NCBI RefSeq assembly: GCF_025449335.1
Contig: NZ_CP104883.1
Span: 62,001-126,000 of the forward strand
Origin: Bartonella sp. HY328
Lineage (GTDB): Bacteria > Pseudomonadota > Alphaproteobacteria > Rhizobiales > Rhizobiaceae
Direction: 5' to 3'
Length of the DNA: 64,000 nucleotides
Shown here: positions 43,152 to 52,228 of the stretch, one piece after another
Position numbering within the stretch: the stretch's first letter is position 1
Layout: each line of letters begins with the position of its first letter
Made by a program: the position numbers and the translations under genes
The notes under the pieces: model-generated
Told to the model about the DNA's origin: nothing
What the model saw: only the letters and a program-made list of their open reading frames with translations
Database searches by the model: none

Positions 43152-44260
43152 TAGACATCCCTCTTGTCAAAGTCAATACGCGGATCAACCGCCATATAGA
43201 TAAGATCTGAAACAAGTGAAACGACCAAACCCAGCAATGAAAAAATAAACAATGTGCCAAGCACCACCGGATAATCACGCTTAACCACTGCCGTATAGCT
43301 CATTAACCCCATGCCATCTAAGGAAAATAGCATTTCAATAAGCAGCGATCCTGTGAAGAAAGAGGCAATAAAAGCCCCAGGAAAACCAGCAATAACCACC
43401 AACATTGCATTGCGGAAAACATGGCCATAAAGCACTTTGCGATCACTTAACCCTTTGGCACGCGCAGTGACCACATATTGTTTACGAATTTCTTCCAAAA
43501 AGCAGTTTTTTGTAAGGAGTGTCGTTGTTGCAAAAGCTGAAATTACCATAGCAGCAATGGGCAAAGTAATATGCCATAAATAATCAAGGATCTTGCCACC
43601 CCATGACAATTCATCAAAATTATCAGAGGTTAATCCGCGAAGTGGAAACCAATCAAAGAATGAGCCGCCTGCAAAGAATACAATCAACATGACGCCAAAC
43701 AAAAAGCCGGGGATAGAATAGCCAATAATGATAACGGCACTTGTCCACACATCAAAGGCAGAGCCATCTTTAAGCGCTTTGCGAATACCAAGGGGAATAG
43801 AAATAGCATAGGAAATGAGCATCAGCCAAAGGCCAAGCGATACCGATACGGGCAAGGTCTTTTTAATCATATCAATAACAGAGGCATCAGAAAAAAAAGA
43901 TTTGCCAAAATTAAATGTACTATAATCACGTAACAAAATAAGATAGCGTTGCCATGCAGGCTTATCAAAGCCAAATTTTTCCTCTAGTGCTTTAATAAAG
44001 TTAGGATCCATACCTTGCGCACCGCGATAAAGCGATTGACTGGAACTAGACCGCGAACCAATATTTTCAGCGTTAATGCCCATGTCACCACCACCACCAG
44101 AAATACGGTTAAGTGCGCCATCCCCACCACCTTGCAATTGAGCTGCAATAGTTTCAATAGGCCCACCTGGGGTAAATTGCAAAATAACAAAAGTTACAGT
44201 TAATATGCCAATAATGGTTGGTATAATTAACAATAAACGGCGGATTATATAGGCTGCCAT
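43151..44260 (-). CDS. yejB: peptide ABC transporter, permease
   Basis: A 369-residue DppB-type permease beginning MAAYIIRRLLLIIPTIIGIL. The ATG at 44260 has GGGGAAG correctly placed; an in-frame GTG precedes it directly. The long first periplasmic loop, rich in glycine and serine (about 36-80), and PAWQRYLILLRDYSTFNFGK fit YejB. The EAA loop is VVTARAKGLSDRKVLYGHVF. It forms the membrane channel with YejE. yejA lies 210 bases upstream on the same strand. Confidence 0.92.
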   Translation of the reverse strand: MAAYIIRRLLLIIPTIIGILTVTFVILQFTPGGPIETIAAQLQGGGDGALNRISGGGGDMGINAENIGSRSSSSQSLYRGAQGMDPNFIKALEEKFGFDKPAWQRYLILLRDYSTFNFGKSFFSDASVIDMIKKTLPVSVSLGLWLMLISYAISIPLGIRKALKDGSAFDVWTSAVIIIGYSIPGFLFGVMLIVFFAGGSFFDWFPLRGLTSDNFDELSWGGKILDYLWHITLPIAAMVISAFATTTLLTKNCFLEEIRKQYVVTARAKGLSDRKVLYGHVFRNAMLVVIAGFPGAFIASFFTGSLLIEMLFSLDGMGLMSYTAVVKRDYPVVLGTLFIFSLLGLVVSLVSDLIYMAVDPRIDFDKRDV

Positions 44261-44473
44261 CACACTTCCCCATTTTTAGACTGCGGCATTATCCACGCGG
44301 TTAATGTCATTTCCATTTTCTTTCTTTGAACATGCAGTTAGCTTTTAAAAATAAACAGTAAGCGGATTGTCGCTGATTTTGCCGCACGGATAAAAATAAA
44401 CAATAAACCTATATGGTAAATAAAGTGCAAAATAACGGTTAATCAATAAAGTTAGTTTTAGTGATAAAGCCAA

Positions 44474-46411
44474 TTAACGATTCCCAATGGATTGCTTTAA
44501 AGCTTGTTCCTTTTGCTGATCAATTGACCAAGAAAAAATGTCATAACCGGCCGCTTCTGGCTGTGGACGCGGAATATCAAATTTATCCCAATAAGCAATA
44601 TTAATCTTTGATGATGTCCATTGCGGTACCACATAATAATTCCACAACAAAATACGGTCCATTGCTCTTGTTGCAGCAATCAAATCATCGCGATCCTTAG
44701 CATAAATAATCTCGTTAATCATTTTATCGACTGCAGGATTTTTGATGCCTACATAATTTCCACTATCATTTATATCAGCTGCAGCGGAGCTAAAAAAATT
44801 AAGCTGTTCATTGCCCGGCGAGTTCGATTGGCCAATTGCAATGGAAATTACATCATAATCAAAATTAAAAAGACGATTTTGATATTGCGCATCGTCAATG
44901 GTGCGCATTGTTACATCAATGCCAAGCCGTTTTAAATTGGCAATATAAAACGAGGTTGCCCGCTCGAAACGAGCATCATCTAACAAAAATTCAATTGTAA
45001 ATGGTTGACCTTGCGCATTAACCAATTGATTGTTTTTTAACCGCCAACCAGCATCTTGCAATAATTGCATAGCTTCACTTAAATTTTTACGCAAGTCAGT
45101 CGGTTTACTATATTTTGGTAAAGTGAACGGCTTTTGAAATAATTCTGCCGGAATTTCATTCTTAACACTTTCCAACAGCTGCAATTCTTTACCCTTAGGT
45201 AACTCCTGGGCGGAGACAAAATCAAGGCCATAAAAATAACTGGTGATGCGCTCATATTTATTAAAAAATAATAAGCGGTTCATTTGTTCAAAATTAAAAG
45301 CAAGGTTTAATGCTTTGCGCACCCTGATATCATTAAATTTCTCACGACGTATGTTTAAAAAATAGCCTTGCATGCGACCACTTCCATGATTTTCAAAGCT
45401 TTCACGCTTAACCAATCCGTTTTCTACCGCAGAAAAATTATAGTTTTGCATCCACGATTGGATAGTATTTTCTTGCCGAAAATCGCTTATGCCGCCTTTT
45501 TTAAAGGCTTCCCATTTAGCATTATCGTTAAAATAATAAGTATAGCGAAGAGCATCAAAATTATAGCGGCCGACATTAACTGGCAAATCTTTGCCCCAAT
45601 AATCATCAACCCGCTTATAAAGCGTCGACTTACCCGGATTATAATTTTCTAAACGGTAGGGGCCAGAGCCAAGAGGTATTTCACGTAAAGGTTTTGAAAA
45701 ATCACGCTGTTTGCCACTCGCGTCTTTTGCCTCCCACCAATGTTTTGGCAAAATACGTAATTGTCCAAGAATATTTGGCAGCTCTCTATTTCCAGCCTTT
45801 ACAAAGGTAAAAGTTACTTCATTTTTTCCCGTGACTTTAGCAGATTTTACGGCGCTATAATAGGAGCTATTACGAGTTGAGTATTTTTTAATAATGTCAA
45901 ATGACCATACCACATCTTCGGGCGTAACCGGCGTACCATCGTGAAATTTAGCTTTATCGTTTATTTTAAATTTCACCCATGAATAGTCATCAGGATATTG
46001 GACAGCAGTCGCAATAAGCGGATAATTGACACCTTCTTGCTCAGTCGAACCTGCCATCAAAGTATCATAGATCAACAAAATATTGCGATCAGCCGTACCT
46101 TCAGGAATAAAAAAATTAAAATTATCAAAGGTACCTTGCAGCGCTATGTCGTTAAATGTCCCACCCTTTTTTGCATTAGGATTGACATAATCATAATGCT
46201 TAAAATCAGCACCATATTTTGGTGGAACGCCAAGGCTTGTACTTGTTCGCCATATTGGTTCAGTTTTAGGCAGGCTTTGCTGCGTGTCGTCAGATTGAGG
46301 TTTTTCTTGCTGATTGTTAACAGGATTAGCAAAGGCTATAACCGCGCAATGAAACGGTATAATCAAAGCAGTTAAAAGTATGATTTTTAAAAATTTCATT
46401 ACTCTTTGCAT
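44474..46411 (-). CDS. yejA: peptide ABC transporter, periplasmic binding protein
   Basis: A 645-residue SBP_bac_5-type binding protein. Signal peptide MQRVMKFLKIILLTALIIPF with cleavage near AFA-NP. The start has AAAGG seven bases upstream. YejA-type markers are KHYDYVNPNAKKGGTF, IYDTLMAGSTEQEG and VRKALNLAFNFEQMN. It captures oligopeptides for import through YejBE. The 210-base gap before yejB is longer than other gaps in the operon, which would allow partial termination so that the binding protein is made in excess, but no clear hairpin is seen. Confidence 0.93.
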   Translation of the reverse strand: MQRVMKFLKIILLTALIIPFHCAVIAFANPVNNQQEKPQSDDTQQSLPKTEPIWRTSTSLGVPPKYGADFKHYDYVNPNAKKGGTFNDIALQGTFDNFNFFIPEGTADRNILLIYDTLMAGSTEQEGVNYPLIATAVQYPDDYSWVKFKINDKAKFHDGTPVTPEDVVWSFDIIKKYSTRNSSYYSAVKSAKVTGKNEVTFTFVKAGNRELPNILGQLRILPKHWWEAKDASGKQRDFSKPLREIPLGSGPYRLENYNPGKSTLYKRVDDYWGKDLPVNVGRYNFDALRYTYYFNDNAKWEAFKKGGISDFRQENTIQSWMQNYNFSAVENGLVKRESFENHGSGRMQGYFLNIRREKFNDIRVRKALNLAFNFEQMNRLLFFNKYERITSYFYGLDFVSAQELPKGKELQLLESVKNEIPAELFQKPFTLPKYSKPTDLRKNLSEAMQLLQDAGWRLKNNQLVNAQGQPFTIEFLLDDARFERATSFYIANLKRLGIDVTMRTIDDAQYQNRLFNFDYDVISIAIGQSNSPGNEQLNFFSSAAADINDSGNYVGIKNPAVDKMINEIIYAKDRDDLIAATRAMDRILLWNYYVVPQWTSSKINIAYWDKFDIPRPQPEAAGYDIFSWSIDQQKEQALKQSIGNR

Positions 46412-46571
46412 ATTGAACCTTTACCTAACAACCCATTTATAACCATCTATGGTCTGCATTTTAAATTGCATTATCAACGCATTTTGCCAAACCTATGGCA
46501 AGCATTTCATAATTAATTATCTTTAATAAATGAATAAGATAGACTTTTACACCAACAAAATAATGTAAAAA

Positions 46572-47156
46572 TTATTGGCCAACACGATCTTGTTCTTTAT
46601 CAACCTTTGGTAAATCCTGCGGATTATCGCTTAAGGAGCGTAAATAAAGCAAAAGATCAGCTCGATCTTGTGCATCTTTCATGCCCTTATAGGTCATGAT
46701 TGTGCCTTTTAAGGTGCGTTGTGGTGCGCTTAAAAATGCGTCCAAGCTTTGATAATTCCATTTTGCACCATTTTGTCCCAATTGGCGCATGGCGCTTGAA
46801 TAATTAAAGCCATTAAGCGAAGCAGCTGGACGATCGACAATCTGCCACAAATTAGGTCCTAGACGGTTTGGACCATTCTCAGTGGGTATATGACAAATAC
46901 CACACTCACCAAATAATTTTCGCCCATGTTCTATATCACCTGTTGCAAGGCGCGCTTCCAACGTCTTAGTTGTTGCAGTTGTTTTATCAGCGACATTATT
47001 TGCGCTTGGCTCTTGCACAAGACTATTTTCACTTTTTATTGGATCAGGATTGCTATAAATTGTCTCACTAACATAATAAAGTGTGATAAGCACAATAAGC
47101 CATAATAGGCAGACAAGAATAAAATTATTAATGGTAGCAACGGAAATGCGAAACAT
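46572..47156 (-). CDS. membrane-anchored c-type cytochrome (CycM-like)
   Basis: A 194-residue protein with one N-terminal membrane helix (about 11-30), a flexible linker and a class I cytochrome c domain. Haem attachment is CGICH (Cys85, Cys88, His89), and the distal methionine is in GTIMTYKGM. RLGPNLWQIVDRP and ADLLLYLRSLSD are typical. CycM-type cytochromes carry electrons between the bc1 complex and the aa3 oxidase. It is divergent from kdsB, and the cycM-kdsB-pheA grouping is conserved in Rhizobiales. Confidence 0.9.
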   Translation of the reverse strand: MFRISVATINNFILVCLLWLIVLITLYYVSETIYSNPDPIKSENSLVQEPSANNVADKTTATTKTLEARLATGDIEHGRKLFGECGICHIPTENGPNRLGPNLWQIVDRPAASLNGFNYSSAMRQLGQNGAKWNYQSLDAFLSAPQRTLKGTIMTYKGMKDAQDRADLLLYLRSLSDNPQDLPKVDKEQDRVGQ

Positions 47157-47292
47157 GAGACAAAGAAAAACCTTTTAAAAATAGCTTTGGTAAAATAGAA
47201 CTTTTGTAATAAGACTGCAACGTCTATAAAGTCGCAGCACACCCACCATCGGCAATGATTTAAAGTGGTAATGCTGTTTTTGAGGATATTTC

Positions 47293-48048
47293 ATGACCCA
47301 ATCCGCCCTTATCATTATTCCAGCCCGTTTGGCTTCTACTCGTTTACCCGGCAAGCCACTTGCCGATATTTGCGGCAAGCCGATGATTGTCCATGTCGCA
47401 GAGCGCGCGCGAGCTGCCAATATTGGCCCGGTTGTTGTCGCAACCGATGATGAAACCATTAAAGCGGCGGTGCTTCAACATGGTTTTAATGCGGTGATGA
47501 CAGCCAAAGAACATGAATCAGGTTCTGACCGTATTTTTGAAGCTTTGCAAAAGGTGGATAGCAATGGCAAATATGATGCGATTATCAATGTTCAGGGCGA
47601 TTTGCCCACCATTAGTCCAGATGAAATCCGTGCCGCTTTTGCGCCGCTTGATGACAAAAATGTCGATATAGCTACCCTTTGCGTTGAAATTACCCGTGAA
47701 GAGGAAAAAAACAACCCCAATGTCGTCAAAGTTGTTGGTTCGCACATTATGCCGCAACGTTTGCGCGCCCTTTATTTTACCCGCGCCACCGCACCTACAG
47801 GCCCCGGCCCACTTTATCATCATATCGGGCTATATGCCTATAGGCGTGAAGCTCTAACCCGCTTTGTTAGCCTAAAACCTTCTCCATTGGAGCAACGCGA
47901 AAAGCTAGAACAATTGCGTGCATTGGAAGCTTTTATGCGCATTGATGTTGAAATTATCAATAGTATTCCCCTTGGTGTTGATACCCCAGAAGACCTTGAA
48001 CGCGCCAAAGAAATCATAAAATTAGAAAATGGAAAGGCTTTAAAATAA
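47293..48048 (+). CDS. kdsB: 3-deoxy-manno-octulosonate cytidylyltransferase
   Basis: A 251-residue enzyme that activates Kdo as CMP-Kdo for the inner core of lipopolysaccharide. The nucleotide-binding N-terminus is IIIPARLASTRLPGKPLADI; VVATDDETI, HESGSDRIFEAL, NVQGDLP and HHIGLYAYRREAL are the family motifs. GAGGA precedes the ATG. The stop overlaps the pheA start (TAATG). Confidence 0.95.
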   Translation: MTQSALIIIPARLASTRLPGKPLADICGKPMIVHVAERARAANIGPVVVATDDETIKAAVLQHGFNAVMTAKEHESGSDRIFEALQKVDSNGKYDAIINVQGDLPTISPDEIRAAFAPLDDKNVDIATLCVEITREEEKNNPNVVKVVGSHIMPQRLRALYFTRATAPTGPGPLYHHIGLYAYRREALTRFVSLKPSPLEQREKLEQLRALEAFMRIDVEIINSIPLGVDTPEDLERAKEIIKLENGKALK

Positions 48049-48923
48049 TGGCTACACAACCAGCGCAACAAAAAGCAAAAATAGCCTTTCAAGGGGATTA
48101 TGGTGCTAATTCCGATACGGCCTGCCGCAATATGTTTCCCAATATGGAGCCTTTGCCTTGTGCAACTTTTGAAGATGCATTTAGCGCCGTTGAAAGTGGC
48201 GAAGCAGAGCTTGCGATGATCCCAATTGAAAATACTCTGGCTGGTCGTGTTGCTGATATCCACCATTTATTGCCGCGCTCACCTTTGAATATTATTGGCG
48301 AATATTACCTGCCTATCCATTTTCAACTTATGGTTTTACCCGGTGTAAAACGTGAAGAAATTAAAACCGTTCACAGCCATATTCATGCACTTGGCCAATG
48401 CCGCAATATTATTAAGCAAAATGGTTGGAAGCCAATGGTTGCTGGCGACACAGCCGGTGCCGCCAAACTGGTTGCCGAAAAAGGCGAACGCAGCATGGCA
48501 GCTCTTGCACCATTTTTAGCGGCAGAACTTTATGGCCTTGATATTTTACAAGAAAATGTTGAAGATTCAGCCGATAATGTTACACGCTTTGTGGTTTTAT
48601 CCCGCAATGCTCATCGCCCCCAATATGACGAAAATGACGAAAATATTGTTACAACGATTGTTTTTCGCGTCCGTAACGTACCAGCCGCGCTTTATAAGGC
48701 ATTGGGTGGTTTTGCCACGTGCGGCATCAATGTTACTAAGCTTGAAAGTTACCAGCTTGAAGGACAATTTAAAGCAACACAATTTTATATTGATATTGAA
48801 GGCCACCCAGAAAGCCATCTTGTGCATTTAGCGCTTGAAGAATTAAAGTTTTTTTCAAGTGAATTGCGCATTGTTGGGGTTTATAAGGGCTCAAACTTAC
48901 GCGTTGAACAGCGCAATCTTTAA
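48048..48923 (+). CDS. pheA: prephenate dehydratase
   Basis: A 291-residue monofunctional prephenate dehydratase for phenylalanine synthesis. The catalytic domain (about 7-190) has KIAFQGDYGANSDTACR, AMIPIENTLAGRVADIHHLL and the NVTRFVVLS motif. A C-terminal ACT domain (about 202-285) has the phenylalanine-binding GINVTKLESYQLEG, so feedback inhibition is expected. Coupled to kdsB by a one-base overlap. Confidence 0.95.
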   Translation: MATQPAQQKAKIAFQGDYGANSDTACRNMFPNMEPLPCATFEDAFSAVESGEAELAMIPIENTLAGRVADIHHLLPRSPLNIIGEYYLPIHFQLMVLPGVKREEIKTVHSHIHALGQCRNIIKQNGWKPMVAGDTAGAAKLVAEKGERSMAALAPFLAAELYGLDILQENVEDSADNVTRFVVLSRNAHRPQYDENDENIVTTIVFRVRNVPAALYKALGGFATCGINVTKLESYQLEGQFKATQFYIDIEGHPESHLVHLALEELKFFSSELRIVGVYKGSNLRVEQRNL

Positions 48924-48943
48924 AATATTATTAGGGGACAACA

Positions 48944-49399
48944 ATGGAAAATGCCGTTAATATTCGTTATTTACAACAAGCGGACCACGAAGCATGGCTT
49001 GAATTATTTCGCCAATATCTCATTTTTTGTGAAACTGATCCTGAAACATTTGAAATCGATGTTGTTTGGCAACGCATGATGGACAATAATTTTCCAATTT
49101 TTGGCATTGGTGCTTTTATCAATAATGAATTGAGCGGCATTGGTCATTTTGTCATTCATGCCTCAACTTGGACAAGTAAACCCTATTTTTACCTAGAAGA
49201 TTTGTTTACTGCTGAACATTCGCGAAAAAGAGGCATTGGCAGTAAAATACTTGACTTTATCCACGAAATTGCCAAGCATAATGGCGGCGACTATCTTTAT
49301 TGGATAACCAAAGAAAGCAATAAAGCCGCCCAAGCCCTTTATGATCAAAAGGCTGAAAAAACTGATTTTATCCAATATCGCATTAAAATCGAAGCTTAA
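48944..49399 (+). CDS. GNAT family N-acetyltransferase
   Basis: A 151-residue acetyltransferase. The acetyl-CoA-binding motif is DLFTAEHSRKRGIGSKIL, followed by LYWITKESNKAAQALYDQ. It follows pheA by 20 bases behind AGGGGA and is probably cotranscribed with kdsB-pheA. The substrate is unknown. Confidence 0.87.
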   Translation: MENAVNIRYLQQADHEAWLELFRQYLIFCETDPETFEIDVVWQRMMDNNFPIFGIGAFINNELSGIGHFVIHASTWTSKPYFYLEDLFTAEHSRKRGIGSKILDFIHEIAKHNGGDYLYWITKESNKAAQALYDQKAEKTDFIQYRIKIEA

Positions 49400-49434
49400 T
49401 TTTTTTCAAAGTTATTAAATAAAGGCATTTTATT

Positions 49435-49941
49435 ATGAGTGATCAAAAAGGCAAAAAGAAAACTTTGCTTCACCGCCGCCATTTTTTAGCCCTAGGCATC
49501 GCGCTTGCGCCTAGCATTTTATTGCCGCAAACAAGCTTTGCCCAGCTTAGTAAATTTTTTAAAAAAGAAGATGAGGTTACCCAGCTTTTTAATGCAATCC
49601 GCAAGGAAAATCGCCTATCCTCTATGAGCCCAGATCCATTGCTGCAAAAAGCTGCCCAAGACCAAGCAGAGCGCATGGCACAAAAGCAAAAAATGGGGCA
49701 TTCGATTGGTTGGGGCAATGATTTTGGCTCACGCGTTCGCAGATTTGGTATAAGAGGCGCAGCAGCTGAAAATGTTGCGGCAGGCCAACCTGACCTTGCA
49801 ACAGTTTTTAAAGCATGGATGAACTCCAAAGGCCACCGCAAAAACATGCTTGATCCAGAATTTAACCATTATGGCCTTGCCTACGCCGTATCACCGCAAA
49901 AACCAAACTATCGCTATTGGGCTTTAGTACTTGGTAAATAA
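49435..49941 (+). CDS. CAP-domain (SCP-like) protein with twin-arginine signal
   Basis: A 168-residue secreted protein. The N-terminus has a Tat-type signal (HRRHFLALGIALAPS, Arg14-Arg15) with cleavage near SFA-Q. The CAP domain follows (about 47-166), with KMGHSIGWGNDFGSRV, AAAENVAAGQ and WMNSKGHRKNMLDPEFNHYG, and conserved histidines and glutamate. Bacterial CAP proteins are mostly uncharacterised envelope proteins. It is 35 bases after the GNAT gene and may be in the same transcript. Confidence 0.9.
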   Translation: MSDQKGKKKTLLHRRHFLALGIALAPSILLPQTSFAQLSKFFKKEDEVTQLFNAIRKENRLSSMSPDPLLQKAAQDQAERMAQKQKMGHSIGWGNDFGSRVRRFGIRGAAAENVAAGQPDLATVFKAWMNSKGHRKNMLDPEFNHYGLAYAVSPQKPNYRYWALVLGK

Positions 49942-49959
49942 TAAGCTAAATATATCTTG

Positions 49960-50886
49960 TCAAAATATGCTTGTATCAATCCATGGCTCTTTGGTTAGCC
50001 TAAGGGCAATAAAATCCATAAGAGCTTGGACACGATGCGGTCTTTTACGCCCTGGAGGCGTTACAATATACAGCATTAATGGCTTTATTTGCCAATCATC
50101 CATTGCTGTTTGTAGACTGCCATTTTGCAATTCATCCCAAACCATAAATTCTGGCTGTAACGCAACACCCAAGCCAGCCAGTAAAGCTGGGGTTAAGGCT
50201 TCGGCATTATTGGCCTGCATTTGCGCTTCGGTAATTTGAGTAAATTCGCCATATTCTTGATGGACAAAGCTCCAACCTTTTTTACCATAATTATAAGTGT
50301 ATTTTAGTGTCTTGTGATTGGCAAGGTCGCGCGGGTGGAGGGGCTTGCCATATTTTTTAAAATAATCTGGCGCCCCAACAAGAAGAATACGTACCGAACA
50401 AAGGCCTCGCACCACAAGACTTGAGTCAACCATATTGGCAATGCGTAATGATAGGTCAATTTTATCCTCGATAAGGTCAATCTGCTTATCGGAATAATCG
50501 GCATCAATTTCCACATCGGGATGTTGGGTTAAAAAGTCAGCAAGTATGGCTGCTACATATTTAACCCCAAAGGAAATCGGTAATGAAATACGTATTTTGC
50601 CCCTTAGGCTGGTTGCCTGTTCGCTGATTTCTTCTTCAATCGCATGACCGTTTTCAAGAATTGCAATTGCACGCTCTAATGCCGCTTGTCCTGCTTCAGT
50701 TAAAGAAATTGCTCGTGATGTGCGCTGCACCAACATAACATTTAAGCGCGTTTCCAAACGGGAAATAGCTTTAGACACTGTTGCTTGTGAAAGATTAAGA
50801 TCTGCTGCTGCCTTAGCAAAAGAGCCAATTTCTGCCACTTTAGCAAATATTGCCCATCCCTCTAAATCGGGTAGAATTGTCGCCAT
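49960..50886 (-). CDS. LysR-type transcriptional regulator
   Basis: A 308-residue LysR protein of the CrgA/AaeR-like branch. The helix-turn-helix is GSFAKAAADLNLSQATVSKA, and the effector domain opens GKIRISLPISFGVKYVAAIL. It is divergent from the pirin gene with a 201-base intergenic region, a layout that usually means the LysR protein controls the pirin gene. It is convergent with the CAP-domain gene. Confidence 0.9.
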   Translation of the reverse strand: MATILPDLEGWAIFAKVAEIGSFAKAAADLNLSQATVSKAISRLETRLNVMLVQRTSRAISLTEAGQAALERAIAILENGHAIEEEISEQATSLRGKIRISLPISFGVKYVAAILADFLTQHPDVEIDADYSDKQIDLIEDKIDLSLRIANMVDSSLVVRGLCSVRILLVGAPDYFKKYGKPLHPRDLANHKTLKYTYNYGKKGWSFVHQEYGEFTQITEAQMQANNAEALTPALLAGLGVALQPEFMVWDELQNGSLQTAMDDWQIKPLMLYIVTPPGRKRPHRVQALMDFIALRLTKEPWIDTSIF

Positions 50887-51087
50887 GGCTTTAAACCCAT
50901 TTTTTTAAATATCACTTTTATTCTTACCATAAATCCATAAAGCATTTAAAAAAATATGCAAATGCGATAGCAAATTGGTAAGATAGCAAAATTGGAAAGC
51001 TTGCTATTCCCTTTTGCTCATTCTCAAAAAAGCAGTGCGGTCTTATATTCCTCATTAATCAACACCTAAATTAATAAGGAAAAGAAA

Positions 51088-51795
51088 ATGATTGAACATA
51101 GACCTTTTCAACAACTTGGCGCAGCAAATCATGGCTGGCTCAATGCCAAGCATCATTTTTCATTTGCCAATTATCATGACCGCAACCGCATGCATTGGGG
51201 TAAATTACGGGTGTGGAATGATGATATCATTGCAGCTGGTACCGGTTTTCCAACGCATCCCCATAATGATATGGAAATTATTACCTATGTGCGCGAAGGG
51301 GCCATTTCTCATGCCGATAGTCTTGGCAATAAGGGGCGCACGGTTGCGGGCGACGTGCAGGTGATGAGTGCTGGCACCGGTATCGAGCATTCTGAATATA
51401 ATCAGGAAACAGAAGATACCAAAATATTTCAAATTTGGATTTTGCCTGATAAAAAGGGCGAGCGTCCATCTTGGGGAACCAAACCTTTTCCAAAAAATGA
51501 GCGCTCGGGGCAGTTTGTCGTTTTGGCAAGCGGCTTTGATGGCGATGATGATGCCTTACCCATCCGCACCAATGGTCGAATATTAGGCGCGACCTTAAAA
51601 AAAGGTGAAAGCGTAGATTATCACTTTGCTGATCAAAGCCGCTTTGGCTATCTTGTTCCAGCTAAGGGCAAGGTCGAAATTGATACCATCATCCTTAATA
51701 CCGGTGATGGCGCAGCTATTCGTAATGAAGACATGATCCGTGTCACGGCACTTGAAGACGCAGAACTTGTCTTGGTGGATGCCGGTGCTATTTAG
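51088..51795 (+). CDS. pirin family protein (YhhW-like)
   Basis: A 235-residue bicupin. The metal site of the N-terminal cupin is in GFPTHPHNDMEIITYV with further His and Glu in GTGIEHSEYNQE. The opening MIEHRPFQQLGAANHGWLNA is typical of YhhW-type pirins, some of which show quercetin 2,3-dioxygenase activity. The ribosome binding site is AAGGAAAAG. The divergent LysR gene is its likely regulator. Confidence 0.92.
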   Translation: MIEHRPFQQLGAANHGWLNAKHHFSFANYHDRNRMHWGKLRVWNDDIIAAGTGFPTHPHNDMEIITYVREGAISHADSLGNKGRTVAGDVQVMSAGTGIEHSEYNQETEDTKIFQIWILPDKKGERPSWGTKPFPKNERSGQFVVLASGFDGDDDALPIRTNGRILGATLKKGESVDYHFADQSRFGYLVPAKGKVEIDTIILNTGDGAAIRNEDMIRVTALEDAELVLVDAGAI

Positions 51796-51884
51796 TTAAG
51801 CCTTGTAAAATATGAATAGATGTAAAATATCAATAGATTTGGCGGAAAATTTTTTAGAAAACATAAGAGTTAAATATAACTCAG

Positions 51885-51923
51885 TTAATCATCCGCTGCG
51901 AGTGAACAGCTGCGGATGATTAA
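51885..51923 (+). terminator. hairpin after the pirin gene
   Basis: A 12-bp perfect stem (TTAATCATCCGC with GCGGATGATTAA) around a 15-base loop, 89 bases past the pirin stop. No T-run follows. Confidence 0.45.
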
Positions 51924-51946
51924 AGGCAAAGTCCATTGATTAAAAA

Positions 51947-52215
51947 TAGGGTCAGAACCTATTAATTTAAATGAAATGGCACAATAAACAGCAAAAATAT
52001 ACAAGGAGGAAAGCGAAAAGTGGGTGGTATACCCATTTGAGCTTTACGACGCAGTAGATTACAGCTGTTTTTGTGTCCTTTCAGGATACAAGTAAATTTT
52101 CGCGATAACTTTGTCGAAGTTCCTTGAAAATATTCATATTTCTCGGCGGATCTTCTCTTGTTCTCACAAAAATTTCCTCATACCATTTCGTTCAAATTAA
52201 TAGGTCCTGACCCTA
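51947..52215. mobile_element. MITE-like element with 33-bp terminal inverted repeats
   Basis: The ends at 51947-51979 and 52183-52215 are inverted copies matching at 30 of 33 positions (TAGGGTCAGRACCTATTAAT, then a TTRAAYGAAATGG continuation). The 269-bp element has no transposase gene; its interior contains only short frames. The ends begin and finish with TA, which fits a Tc1/mariner-IS630-type target site but is not proof. No parent element is in this window. A similar single end occurs at 56591-56609. Confidence 0.8.
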
Positions 52216-52228
52216 GTCAATAGTGATC

